Below the pieces are notes generated by a model. It was given only the letters and a program-made list of their open reading frames with translations, had not been told where the DNA came from and ran no database searches. 64,000 nt of DNA from Eustoma russellianum (lineage: Eukaryota > Streptophyta > Magnoliopsida > Gentianales > Gentianaceae). The position numbers were made by a program, and so were the translations under genes. Within the stretch, counting starts at the first letter, position 1. Each line of letters opens with the position of its first letter. Shown in pieces: positions 46,792 through 57,231 of the stretch. The stretch lies in NCBI GenBank assembly GCA_036186865.1, contig AP025053.1:4820035-4884034 (forward strand). The letters run 5' to 3'.

Positions 46792-47334
46792 TAAGATTTA
46801 ATTGTCCCATTTAAAAATGAACACAAGAATATATATATGTCATATTATAATTCTTAAGAAAAGGAATGTTTGATTCATGATTAGCAATGCCTGAAAATTC
46901 AACTGAACACTAATTTTATAATGTTTTAAGAGTAACTATATAATATTTTAGTAGTTGCTACATAACTAATAAAGAATAAACATATAACAAAACGACATCA
47001 TGTTATTCGAATGCTTGAATAGAATGCAATCTTCACTAGGTATCTCTTTCTGGTTTGTTATTTGGATGATTGAAGGGAATGCAAGGCTCAATGCCTATTT
47101 TTGATTGGTTATAAAGTAACTAATAAGATGTCAAATATTTAAATATAAAATATTTTAAAATTTGTGTAAATGAGAAAGTAATATAAATTTTTGGGTACTA
47201 TTGATAAACGTTCTTCCTTGTATGTGTTTGTCATATGTCATTTTATGAAGAGTTGATGCATTTGAGAAGTCTAAATTTTACGTCTAATATAAGTTATCGA
47301 TGTCGCAATTAGGGGAATGGTTCCATGTTATGTA
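45271..47334. other. Intergenic; possible 5'-UTR-like block and a (TA)n microsatellite
   Basis: On the minus strand 46700-46460 is pyrimidine-rich (TCTCTTCTTTTCGTTCTCTT) and followed by GGTAGGTTG, which looks like a plant leader exon and donor. No coding exon was found downstream, so no gene is called. A (TA)n microsatellite lies at 46751-46788. Confidence 0.35.
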
Positions 47335-47530
47335 TTTCCATTTCCAATGGAGACACACTTTTTTGATTTTATAATATGATGGAATAAAACAAAATGACTC
47401 GCTACGCTTCTTTTATTGTGAAGTAGCAGTTGATCGACACAACGTGACACAATTTTTATTATATGTCATCGAGAAACAACCTCTTTCTGTATAGACGGAA
47501 GCCTCTAAGACAATGGGATAATATTGACTC
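47335..47530 (+). mobile_element. SINE (TTG-tailed family), internally deleted
   Basis: Plus-strand copy with TTTCCAATGGAGACACAC, TATGATGGAATAAAACAAAA TGACTC, AGCAGTTGATCGACACAA and AACAACCTCTTTCTGT. It then jumps to GGAAGCCTCTAAGACAATGG, losing the central block, and ends without a clear TTG run. Confidence 0.65.
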
Positions 47531-47869
47531 GTTGTCTCCAAGTTATGAATTTATCAGTAATCGTCTTCAATTGAAAAAACGACTTGCCATGTTATTGAAC
47601 AAATACTATCAATGTAAAATAATTCTCACATCGACAATTAGTTATATTTACCATTACATTGACAATTTGGGATATGCAAGATATATTATCATGTTAAACA
47701 CTAAAACATTAACATTGCTGGTATATATGACTTTTATGTTATGGGAGAAAAGGGCAATTCCTCTGGCCCCGTAGATCTACACCGCCACAATCTCAATGAA
47801 CTTCGTAGAGGATACAAATTATGAGTTGCGGCATTCTAAGATTATAAGGCATTGGCAGGAACCCATATA
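47531..47869. other. Intergenic, nothing seen
   Basis: No gene or repeat identified; an open frame at 47463-47774 overlaps the SINE and is not conserved. Confidence 0.35.
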
Positions 47870-48143
47870 AGTTGTTTATTGTAAACTGAGCTAACAATCT
47901 TCTAACATAATTAGGCCGTATATAATAGTATAGTAAATGCTGGCCTAAACTGCAGTAATAGTTATCTTTATATAATTTATTTCAAATAATCTTCGATGCA
48001 GGAAACCACACAAGATGTTTATTGTAAATTAGGACATCAATCTTCTAAAATAATTAGGCCGGATATAATAGTATAGTAAATGATGGCCTAAACTGCAGTA
48101 ATAGTTATCTTTATATAATTTATTTCAAATAATCTTCGATGCA
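47870..48143. repeat. Tandem duplication, about 135 bp, two copies
   Basis: Both copies share TTGTTTATTGTAAA (first copy) or TGTTTATTGTAAATT, AATTAGGCCG(T/G)ATATAA, TATAGTAAATG.TGGCCTAA, ACTGCAGTAATAGTTATC and CAAATAATCTTCGATGCA. They differ at about eight positions. No coding content. Confidence 0.85.
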
Positions 48144-48199
48144 TATAACCGTAACTTGTAAAGAAACATCAACAAATGTTAAATATTACTGTATATATA

Positions 48200-48222
48200 C
48201 ATACATACACATATATATACAT

Positions 48223-48276
<54 letters not shown>
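48200..48276. repeat. (AC)n/(AT)n compound microsatellite
   Basis: Runs of ACATATAT and ACACAC pass into a pure (AT) run of about 40 bases. Confidence 0.9.
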
Positions 48277-48281
<5 letters not shown>

Positions 48282-49618
48282 AGATAATAATGATGAGAAT
48301 TTCAAACGACATAATTTTTCTATAAGCCAAATTACATTCTTTAGGAAAAAGATTGAAACTAATTGGGGTCAATGGTCAATGATGTGAATCTTTTCAATAT
48401 ATATAGAAGTCAATGACTCTAGAGTCCAGACAAAGAATGACAACAAGGACAGATTTGTCAATTCGCCACAATATAGAAATGAGAAAAAACATCACCATCA
48501 AGGCAGCAGCCATCACAGGTCCAAAGCCTAGAAAGAAGGTACTAGGCCAACAACTGCAAACACACAAGGAAAAACACCACCCTCTCTCTCTTTCCATTTT
48601 CTTTTACTGCTTTTTCAGCAACTTCTCATCTCTCATACCTCCATTCATTCCCTTTTCTCTCTCCAAAATGGAAAAAACACACATGACACCTGTAACCAGC
48701 CCACCCACCCCTCCCCCCCACACTACCTCCCAATAAAGAAGGTTCCTCTTGCTACATGTATATCTATGTCCTATTAGCAGATGGAGCCAATAATAAAGAA
48801 CTCCATATCTATCTTCATCAAATCAAATATACAGAAGAGTCCACCTTCACCACCCAACCTCCGTAATGGCCCATATAGAACTATATTTTGTGTAGAGTAG
48901 AAGATATAGAAAATGGGAGGAAAAAAGTTATTCTTTTTCCCACAATCAATGAAAGAAAAAGGAGGGTGTGGTTTCTTTCTTTTCTTCAAGTATCCTCCAA
49001 ATTCCAAAAGTCCAAGCCAGCAAAACTGACCTCATGGAAACTCATCAATGATCAAAATATCAAAAAGAGGAAGAACTCATTATTATTATATACTTTGTTC
49101 CAAAAATACCCTTCTGCTGCAACATCCCAAAAAAATCCCCATCTTCATCACTATCTCATCTCACCTGTCTCCCATAAACAAAAGTGGATCTGATACATTG
49201 CACACCAAAGGCAAGCACCAAATATGTTATCTTTATCTTTTTTTCTCCCGAATTATGAGGTCTTTTTGGAATTTGTCTCGGTCAGAGTTTTCTCACAGAG
49301 AAAACATCAAAGAAAGCCAGAACCTTCCCACCCACATCAAAACTTCTCTCTCCACCTATTCACCCACGTCCTTACCCTATCTACTCCTTATAGTTCGTTG
49401 GAGTGTTTTGCCTTTATTTTTTCTCCCCGCCCTCTTCTTTTCTTTTCTCTCTTTCTTTCTTGTTGCTTTCGTATTTATTATATCCTCCTTCACGCTTATC
49501 TTCTTCTTGGTGGGGTTTAATTTTATTCAAGATCGGAACTTTTTGTGGGATTGATTATAATCAAGATCGGAACTTTTTATGAGTTAGTGAGGTGGGCTGT
49601 TTTCTGTTTTTGTATCTG
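48277..49618 (+). other. Upstream and leader of the FDLN-protein gene
   Basis: Pyrimidine-rich blocks at 48588-48720 and 49310-49520 resemble plant 5' leaders. ATCAAGATCGGAACTTTTT-type text is tandemly repeated at 49527-49578. Open frames here are not conserved. The transcription start was not resolved. Confidence 0.4.
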
Positions 49619-51917
49619 ATGTCTAAGAAGGCCAAAGGGGTTGTTTTGGGGGAATCGTTGGCAATTTCTACCGATGATAAAACTAGGTTGAAGCATCAGA
49701 CTCTCTTCCAAGAGTATCAGGATCTACAGAAGGTATGATTTTTGGGTTTATCTGCCTTTTGTCTTTTTTCATCACAGATCTGTTAGCTTTTTCTCCATCT
49801 GTATTTCTAGGGTTCTGAAGTGGTGTTTTGATCATCCGTTATACCGATCTTTTTATTTTTGGGTTTTTGTCCTCTGATTCGTTTATTTTCGTTTTGATCC
49901 GTGGTAATTCTGGCCTTAAATCTTTGTGGCTTTTATTCTTTAATTTTGTTGGGTTGTGGAGTTTTGCACTTTGCTTCTTTGAGGGTAGTAACGTTTGCTT
50001 TTACGCTGATCTTTATTATCTTTAAAGCTTTGGTGAATGAAGTAACATGGCCTCTGTGTTGTATGTTTTTCTTTTTCTTGTTTTTAGAGGGGTACCTTAG
50101 GGTGGGGGTTGGGTGGGTGGGAAGGTGGGGGTTTTGGTTTGGTGGGGCTGGCTTATTGTTGTATGTGTTTGTTCATGATACTTGAGGGGGATGGTATGTT
50201 TGGACTGAAGAGAATTAGCTATCCACTGGACTAGCATGTTCTGTTTCATGATATTCTATTTAGTATTTGTTTTGAGAATTTTCTGATTTTCTGTCCCTGA
50301 TGTGATTTGCTAGTTCAGTTAGGAAGTTTTGAATCAAGCTTTATGTGCTTGTTGCTGATTAATTGGAAGTCCTGGATTTTTGCTTCTGTGTATCGAATGA
50401 ACAGTATCAACCTTATATTTGTGAGTGTAATATCTAGCTTAGCTTTCCCTGATAGATGTGTACTATTTCATTGAATTTCTTTTTGGGTAGCTTTACCTGG
50501 TAGCTGTGTACCATTTCATTGAACTTCTTTTTGGGTAGTCCTACCTTAGCTCATGGATCAATATGGAGGCGCCTGTTACTGCTTGTTGTTAACTGAAAGT
50601 ATGCTATGTGCTATCTGCCATATCTCTGTTTTCTTGTCTCTTTGTTTACAGAAGAGTTTATGTGCCTTTTTTCCTCTCTCAGGAAGCATTTGGCATGAGA
50701 ATGAAGCTAGATGCTGCAAAGCAGAGGAGAAAGGCATTAATGGCTGAAGTTAGGTATGCCACTCTTTGAACGTCTGAGGTCAATGTTTCTGCTGTTATCC
50801 TCGTACGCTGTCATCGTTTATTACATTCTTTTGTTTCAATTACTTCTTAATTTTTATCTGCTGAATTTGACAGTCCGAAGTTTGGGGAAAATATGAGCTC
50901 TAATTGTACATAATAATTTTCTTGTTTATCGTCTTTACCTTTACCTTCTAGTGAAGTTATCCTTAAGGATTTATATAACAGATTCTCTTCCTAAGGAGAC
51001 TCTTGAACTTTAACACTTTGTATTCTTTTTCTTTGTCTGTGCAGTGGCTTTTGTTCTACATTCATTTTCTGTTCTGACAATAATTTGACTTTTAATACTG
51101 CTCAGGTTTTTGCGAAGAAGACGCAAATACTTGCTGAAGATAAAATCTGTAGGCCGTACAGAAGAATATCCTCAGAGTGTTGATAATCCAAAAGAGCTTG
51201 TGTCCAGAGGTCGTAAGTCGCATAAAAGAGAAGCCAATAAGTTCAAACTGCCTCCCCTCCCAGGCGTGAAACCTAAAAGAACTATTCATGCTGGAAAAGG
51301 AGTCGCTCTGAAACACACAGCTTCTGCCTTTGATCTGAATCAGAAGCTAGCATCGTTGAGTGGAAAGGATGCTTCTCAACATAGTTCAACTTTGCTGTCA
51401 GATGTAAACTACAGGAAGAGGGCATCCAGTGGAAACGATGCTTCTGCTGTTTATAATATCGAGCCAACTACTTGTTCAAGCAGAAATGAAATTCTCCATG
51501 ATGGTAATGGCTCTGGTGCTAAGATGCCAGCTTTTGACTTGAATCTTGACAGTGGTGTTGGCAGGAAGGATGATGTATTTCCAAACCGTGCTCCGACTTT
51601 TGACTTGAATGAAGTTTTGGTAATTGGCTTGTGAAGTATAAATCACAAATTGTAGCTGTAATAACACGCTAGCAATGATGTGTTATAACCTAACTCGTTG
51701 CCTTTCGTCTTCGGTTTTACAGATGGAGGAAGAGGAGCTCCCAGTTGATGATGAAGCGAGGAGGTTTGAGGAGTCAACTTTAAGTTTGTTTAGAGGTGGG
51801 AACGATGAACAAGCGAGTGATATGAAGATATCAGTGTGCAGAAATGCAGGGGAAGGCCCGTCTCGAACTGTTAAGCGAAAGATATCATGGCAAGACCCAG
51901 TGGCTTTGAGGGTTTGA
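49619..51917 (+). CDS. Plant-specific protein with three FDLN motifs, unknown function
   Basis: Four exons: 49619-49732, 50683-50753, 51106-51619 and 51723-51917; GT-AG introns with fitting phases; 297 residues. Residues 1-75 are conserved in a plant family: MSKKAKGVVLGESLAI, then a charged coiled-coil-like helix (LKHQTLFQEYQDLQKEAFGM to RRKALMAEVRFLRRRRKYLL). The basic cluster RFLRRRRKYLLKIK (62-75) could be a nuclear signal. The rest is low in complexity and probably disordered. FDLN occurs at 137-140, 205-208 and 227-230. DLN cores resemble the DLNxxP form of EAR repression motifs, but none has the proline. The C-terminus ends KRKISWQDPVALRV. Databases label some relatives as an rRNA methyltransferase; I see no methyltransferase fold and make no such call. 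The ATG was chosen because it starts the conserved block. Confidence 0.85.
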
Positions 51918-51944
51918 ATCCTTAGTTTTTGTGATACAACCAAC

Positions 51945-51990
51945 GACCATACCCAGTAATATCCCAACGATATCACAGTTTTTGTGATAC
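51945..51990 (-). mobile_element. Short LINE-tail fragment in the 3' UTR of the FDLN gene
   Basis: CAACCAACGACCATACCCAG then TATCCCAACGATATCAC matches the last 40 bases of the LINE family (tail and first hairpin arm). It starts about 30 bases after the stop codon. Confidence 0.5.
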
Positions 51991-52309
51991 AAGAAAAGAC
52001 AAAGTCGGGTATGTTACAGTAGCTGTCCGGCAAGGTATTTCCAGGCTTTAAGAATGCTGGAAATTTTCGTCCAAGACTTTTCATGTTACTGTTGGGTAAT
52101 CTAGCATCAACACAGATGTTGTAGTCCTAGGTTTCCTTTCCAAAGTTTCTTGGACCATGTAAACCATATAGCTTTGGAAATTGTGGGATATGTATTGGTT
52201 AGGAGATACCTGAAGACTGCTATTGGTTAGCAGATATATACATTAGTCAAGACCATAATTTAAATGGCTTTTGTTGCTACTATTTTGACAAATGTGCACT
52301 CTAACGGTG
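51991..52309. other. 3' flank of the FDLN gene, nothing seen
   Basis: Presumed 3' UTR and intergenic DNA; a TATTGGTTAG(G/C)AGATA word is repeated at 52193 and 52223. Confidence 0.35.
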
Positions 52310-52420
52310 AATACCACCAACGACAGCAAAAAGCTATCGCTAGGTCTGGGGAAGGTGTGAGTCAGACAAACAATACCTCCATCTCAAGGGATAGAGAGTT
52401 TGATTCCGCTAATGGTGAAT
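52310..52420 (-). mobile_element. RTE-type LINE 3'-end fragment, very short
   Basis: CCACCAACGACAGC, hairpin GACAGCAAAAAGCTATCGC, GGTCTGGGGAAGGTGTGAG, CAAACAATACCTCCATCTCA and GATAGAGAGTTTGATTCCGC. About 110 bases remain. Confidence 0.7.
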
Positions 52421-52607
52421 GTTGAAGATAAAGAATGAACTTCTTTAACCTGAACGGAAGAATCCTTTTCCGTTTCCAATGGAACAATGAAGTCGAAATT
52501 CGTATAATGAGATTTCTTGCTAGGGTTTATAGATGCTATGACCTATATATGTAGATAAAGATCAAATAAAAACTCACACTTAATTGAGGAACTTCTTTAA
52601 CCTAACA

Positions 52608-52685
52608 ACAACAACAACCATATCTAGTACATCTCAACGACAACCATATCTAGTACATCTCAACGACAGCAAAATGTATCGTAAC
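52608..52685 (-). mobile_element. LINE-tail fragment with internal duplication
   Basis: ACAACAACAACCATATCTAG then TACATCTCAACGACA appears twice (CCATATCTAGTACATCTCAA) before AGCAAAATGTATCG. Only the terminal part of the LINE is present. Confidence 0.55.
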
Positions 52686-53029
52686 TTCTTTAACCTAACT
52701 TAAGTAGAAATAACGGACTCGGCAGCCAACTCTGCTTAGGAGAAGCTTCTCATAATTGAACAATATAAACCGAACCAAACCAAAGTCCACAGGGAATTGG
52801 TCTTGTGCATTACTTTTCATTGCAGACGACCTTCAAATTGAAGACATTACCCCCTCTTTCCAAGATCAAGTACATATCCTAAGTCACAGGGCAAATTTCT
52901 TCTCCATTTAAGTTTATAAACCGCGCACTATATCAAAACCGTCGGTACCCCTCTTTCTTTTCATCAACTCTAAGCCTAAACACATGCCAATATTTGATTC
53001 TACTTACCTCCATATCCAAAAAAATTTCT
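52686..53029. other. Intergenic, nothing seen
   Basis: No gene identified. The Copia remnant that follows lacks its RNase H and 3' LTR, which would be expected about here. Confidence 0.35.
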
Positions 53030-56000
53030 TGGTTTTCCTAAGTTTTTAATTCCAATATCTTTTGACAGTTGTATTTTAATTGATTTAATATCCTGTAAAT
53101 CATCTCTGATGAGTATAATGTCATCAACATATACAATAAGAAAAATCAATTTTCATATTTATTTAGCTTTAATGAATAAAGTGCGATCACTTGACTTTGT
53201 TTACAACCATGTTTGGTTACTGTTAGAGTAAATTTCTTGAACCATGCTTTAAGTGATTGTTTTAGACCATATAATGATTTCTTTAGTTTACACATTATTT
53301 TTCTGTTTGTATTATTAAATAATCCAGGCGGAATATCCATGGACACTTCTTCCTGTAAATCCCCATTTCGAAAATCATTTTTAGCATCCAACTAAAATAA
53401 ATTCCAATCTAAGTTAACATATAGTGAAAAAGATTATAAGTGTGTTTAATTGTGCTACAGGTACAAAAGTTTTTAAATACTCAATTCCATATGTTTGTGT
53501 AAAGTTTGTGGCTATGAGTCTTGCTTTGAATCTATTTATTGTTCCATCTGAGTTGTATTTAATTGCAAATGACCATCTACATTTTATTGGTTTGACTCCT
53601 CTAGTAGTAGGTACAAGTTACTAAGTCTCATTCTTGAGTAATGCTCCCATTTCTTCATAAACATCAGACTTCCAATCTGATATACTCAAGGCTTCCTATA
53701 TATTCTTTTGTATGATTTGATTATCTAATAAACTTGTGAAGCCTTTGAATTGTGGACTGAGTTGTGTATAAGATAAAAAAAATGTAAAGAGGATGTTTAA
53801 TACACTCTCTTACACCATTTTCAAACACAATAGGTCTATGATTTATAAGTGGTTCTTCAGGTGTTGGCCTTACCAGTGTCAATAACACTCCAGAAACTAT
53901 TATGTTCAAATGCAAAGTTATTAGTATCCATATTCTTTGGATCAAACACATGTTCTTCATCAAATGTTACATATGATGTAAAAACCATTTTCTTAGTAGT
54001 TGGACAATGACATTTATACCTTTTTTGAGTCTCTGAATAACCAAAAAATATACACTTAGTTGATGTGTAATATAGCTTACTTCTAAGATGGGGTTGTATA
54101 TGAACATATGCAATACTTCTAAATAGTTTAAAAGGCAGGACAGAAAGTAAATTGGTATTAGGAAATGATTAGGGCTTGTCTAGAAGTTTTATATGACAAT
54201 ACATTAGATAGCATCTTATTAATCAAATAGGTTGTAGTAAGAACAACTCTCTCAAGTATAATTTTGGAACATTCGTTGAAAACATAATTGGCCTAGTAAC
54301 TTCTAACAGATGTCTATTCTTTCTTTCAGCTATTCCACACTAGTGAGGGTATATATACTAGATGTTTGATGATAAATTTTGTTCTCATTCATAAAATCCT
54401 TAACGAAGTCATCTAGGTACTCTGTTCCATTATCAGACCTGAGGTTTTTAATTGTAATACGAAACTAATTGCTGATTAAACTGGCGAAGTTTTTTAAAAG
54501 TTTGTCCTACTTCTGATTTATGTTTCATTAGGTATACTCATGTTACTCTTGTATGATCATCCATAAAAGTAAAAAAATATCTAGTTTCATTAATATTAGT
54601 CACTCTAGATGGTCTCCATATGTCAAAATGCACCAGGTTAAAGAGCTGATTTGTCTTATATAGTTTTGCAAGATAACTGGCTTGTATGTGCTTAGCTAAC
54701 TGACATACTTCACAATAAATATCCTTAAGATCAACTTTGATACATAATTCTGGCAATAGCTTCTTTAAGTACACAAAATTGGAGTGGTCCAATCTCCTAT
54801 GCTATAACAAAATTTGATCATTACATGTCTTTACACTATTACATGAAAATATTTTAGAGGTACTATCTTCTTCAGCTTGTAAGATGAAGAACCCAAAATT
54901 AATTTCTTAGTATTATCAATCATCTTTATAGTTTTCTCTTGAAAACAACACCCAGAAAATTAGAATCATACAAGAGAATTATTATCTACTGTTATTTTTC
55001 CAACTGATATTATGTCAAAGCTTAAGTTGGTACATGTAATACGTCATGCATGAACAATCTATCTTGTAGTTTAAATATTCCTTCCCCAATAACTTGTATG
55101 CATGTTCCATTTGCTATCTTAGCAGTCTTACCGTACAAGAAAGATTCATAGAAATGCAAAAGGTTCTGATTATTAGTCAGGTGGTCTGATGCTTCTGAAT
55201 CAACATACCATAATGAAACTTATTGTTTGATGGATTACTTGTACTAGCCATAGTGGCTTGTATATGTGTTGAATGTGTTCCAATTTGTCGTTGGCTTATA
55301 AGCTCGAGTAAGAAATCTATTTGACTCTGAGTTGACAAGGTCGAGTTCCCATTTGTTGGTCCACTATTGCTTACTGTATTAGCAATATGATTCTTTGTGG
55401 ATCTCCAAATATTGTTGTTTGCCCTTGGAGGTCTCCCTTTTCCTGGTTTCCATGTAGCTTCTAGCATTTATCTATTACATTCCTGACTTCTTACAGTATC
55501 TGCTATCATGCTGAGTAGACGTACATGTCCTTCTGGTTGTAAGAGTAGTAGTTTGAATGTTCGTTGTAATAGTGGACTGAGAACCAGAGATGGAACTAGA
55601 TTAGTGAGTGACAATGGGGTTTTTATTTATAATGAGAGCAAACCCTTCAGTGGCTAAGGTAGGTAGAGTCTCCATCATGAGTTTCATTATACATTCTTGA
55701 TATTTTATCTCAGAGAAAGCAGTCTTGAGACTCCAAGGTTTCCAATTTTAACAGCATCAAAATCCTTGAGTAACACAATAATATGTTTGTATAGCTGATC
55801 ATCAGCTTGCCAAATCCATTCCTGAACTTCAAATATGTCAATTTGTTGCTAGATTCTAGTCAATTGTGTGTAATATTTGTTGACAGGCATGCCACCCTAT
55901 TTATTTCCTGAACCTGAGCTTCTAATTCATATAGTTCAAATGTATTATCCTTTTCTTAATAATCTCTTTAGCAGCTGATCAAATCTCACTTGCAGTGTCA

Positions 56001-56356
56001 TAGAGAATGAAGTTGTCACTTATATCAGAAATCATTGATTCAATTAACAATGGCATAATCATTGTTATTTTCATATTTCCAAATTTTATATCTGTACTAG
56101 CAGGTATGAGAACATCTGCAAAGAGATAGTAATGTTTCCCCCTTCCAATAACAAACATTTCTACTGCCCTGAATCAGGACAAATAATTGTTTCTAGTAAG
56201 CTTGTGACTAATGATCATGATAAGGAAGATGAGACCTTAGACCCTGTGCTTGAAGGTTATTTAAAAATGAAAGTATCTCTGTTTTATTTATCCGAGCAGG
56301 AAGGTAAGCATACTTTAAGGATATGAAGTTTTTTAAAAAGATAGACTCTAATACCA
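53030..56356 (-). mobile_element. Copia retrotransposon remnant, truncated at RNase H
   Basis: Minus strand, from a degenerate primer binding site (56356-56344, TGGTATTAGAGTC) down to reverse transcriptase. Gag (about 56090-55400) has a broken zinc-knuckle (YCKKSG) followed by ARSYMETRKRE or KPGKGRPPRANNN text. Pre-integrase and integrase (54792-54538) read YCEVCQLAKHIQASY and LVHFDIWRPSRVTNINETRY. Reverse transcriptase (53391-53030) reads DAKNDFRNGDLQEEVSMDIP, KKSLYGLKQSLKAWF and YVDDIILI. The order and motifs are Copia. RNase H and the 3' LTR are missing. Stops and frameshifts are frequent, and this is the oldest-looking of the three Copia elements. Confidence 0.8.
56344..56356 (-). other. 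Degenerate tRNA-iMet primer binding site
   Basis: Minus strand TGGTATTAGAGTC, two changes from TGGTATCAGAGCC. It indicates that the 5' LTR lies above 56357. The LTR interior is interrupted by a MITE at 56524-56680 and its outer edge was not found. Confidence 0.6.
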
Positions 56357-56523
56357 TATAAAAATACCTAAGCACAACAGAATTATATTCAGATTAAGAA
56401 CGAGTTTACAAATAGGCTCCCCATATAGAGCAGGGCAACAAAAGACTCCAACAGAAAGAAACTAGCTCATGGGCCAATCTGCCGATGTCTATAATCAGCC
56501 AACGGGCTATACTATACGAGTTT

Positions 56524-56680
56524 GGATCCTCTCACCCATTTCATCACCGTACGACACATAGCAACAAGAGAGGGTAGTGAAGATAGATGCGGGTGACCCT
56601 CATCTAGTCTCACCATCCTCCTCTGCTGCCACGTGTCGTGCGATGGAGAAGTGGATGAAAAGAATGTGGTGAGAGGATCC
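56524..56680. mobile_element. Foldback MITE, GGATCC-end family, best copy
   Basis: 157 bp with a perfect 13-bp terminal inverted repeat GGATCCTCTCACC...GGTGAGAGGATCC. Inner arms GTACGACACATAGCAACAAG and TGCTGCCACGTGTCGTGCG also pair. It has a CCACGTGTC word in one arm. Probably inserted in the LTR of the Copia remnant. A target duplication was not seen. Confidence 0.8.
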
Positions 56681-56689
56681 GGTCTCATA

Positions 56690-57231
56690 TACTATACCCA
56701 CATCACTGAAATAGTAATTTTTATATTATTCTAACTATGTGTACAACTCAACAATATATGTGTATAGTGTATTTATATATGTATTTCACTATACATGTAT
56801 TTTACTATAATTTTCTACATAAAAGAACCAAGAAGACAGAAGAAACTTATGAAATATGCTTCAGCATCCTCCTTTAAAATGGCGCAGCTGGTTTCATCAG
56901 TCGCATTATGAACTTTGACAAAAATTTAAATAGACTAGTAAAAGAAAATAAAATACAAAAACAAATAAAATACAAAAACAACAGGGCCAAAACAGACCCT
57001 TAGTCTTGAGCAGTTCTGGCTCATGTGCTTGAGATAGAATATTCTTATGTCTGATCTTTTTTCCTTTAGTGAACACACTAATACGTCCCTGATCAAATAC
57101 ATCATATGAAAATCACATCATCTTCAGCATCTTCAACCTCAGCATAACGCAATTGCTTACACCAAAGGTGCAACAGATGAGCAGTGCCAAGAGCATACCA
57201 CGCACATCACTCCTACATATGCAGAGCCTTG
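56690..57231 (-). other. 3' flank and presumed 3' UTR of eIFiso4G
   Basis: Stop codon ends at 57232. AT-rich, with AATACAAAAACA repeated twice near 56955-56985. Nothing else seen. Confidence 0.4.

Noticed and set aside
56132..56326. Plus-strand open frame MFPPSNNKHFYCPESGQIIV... as a separate gene
   Set aside because: It lies antisense within the gag/leader region of a Copia remnant and shows no recognised domain or splice context.
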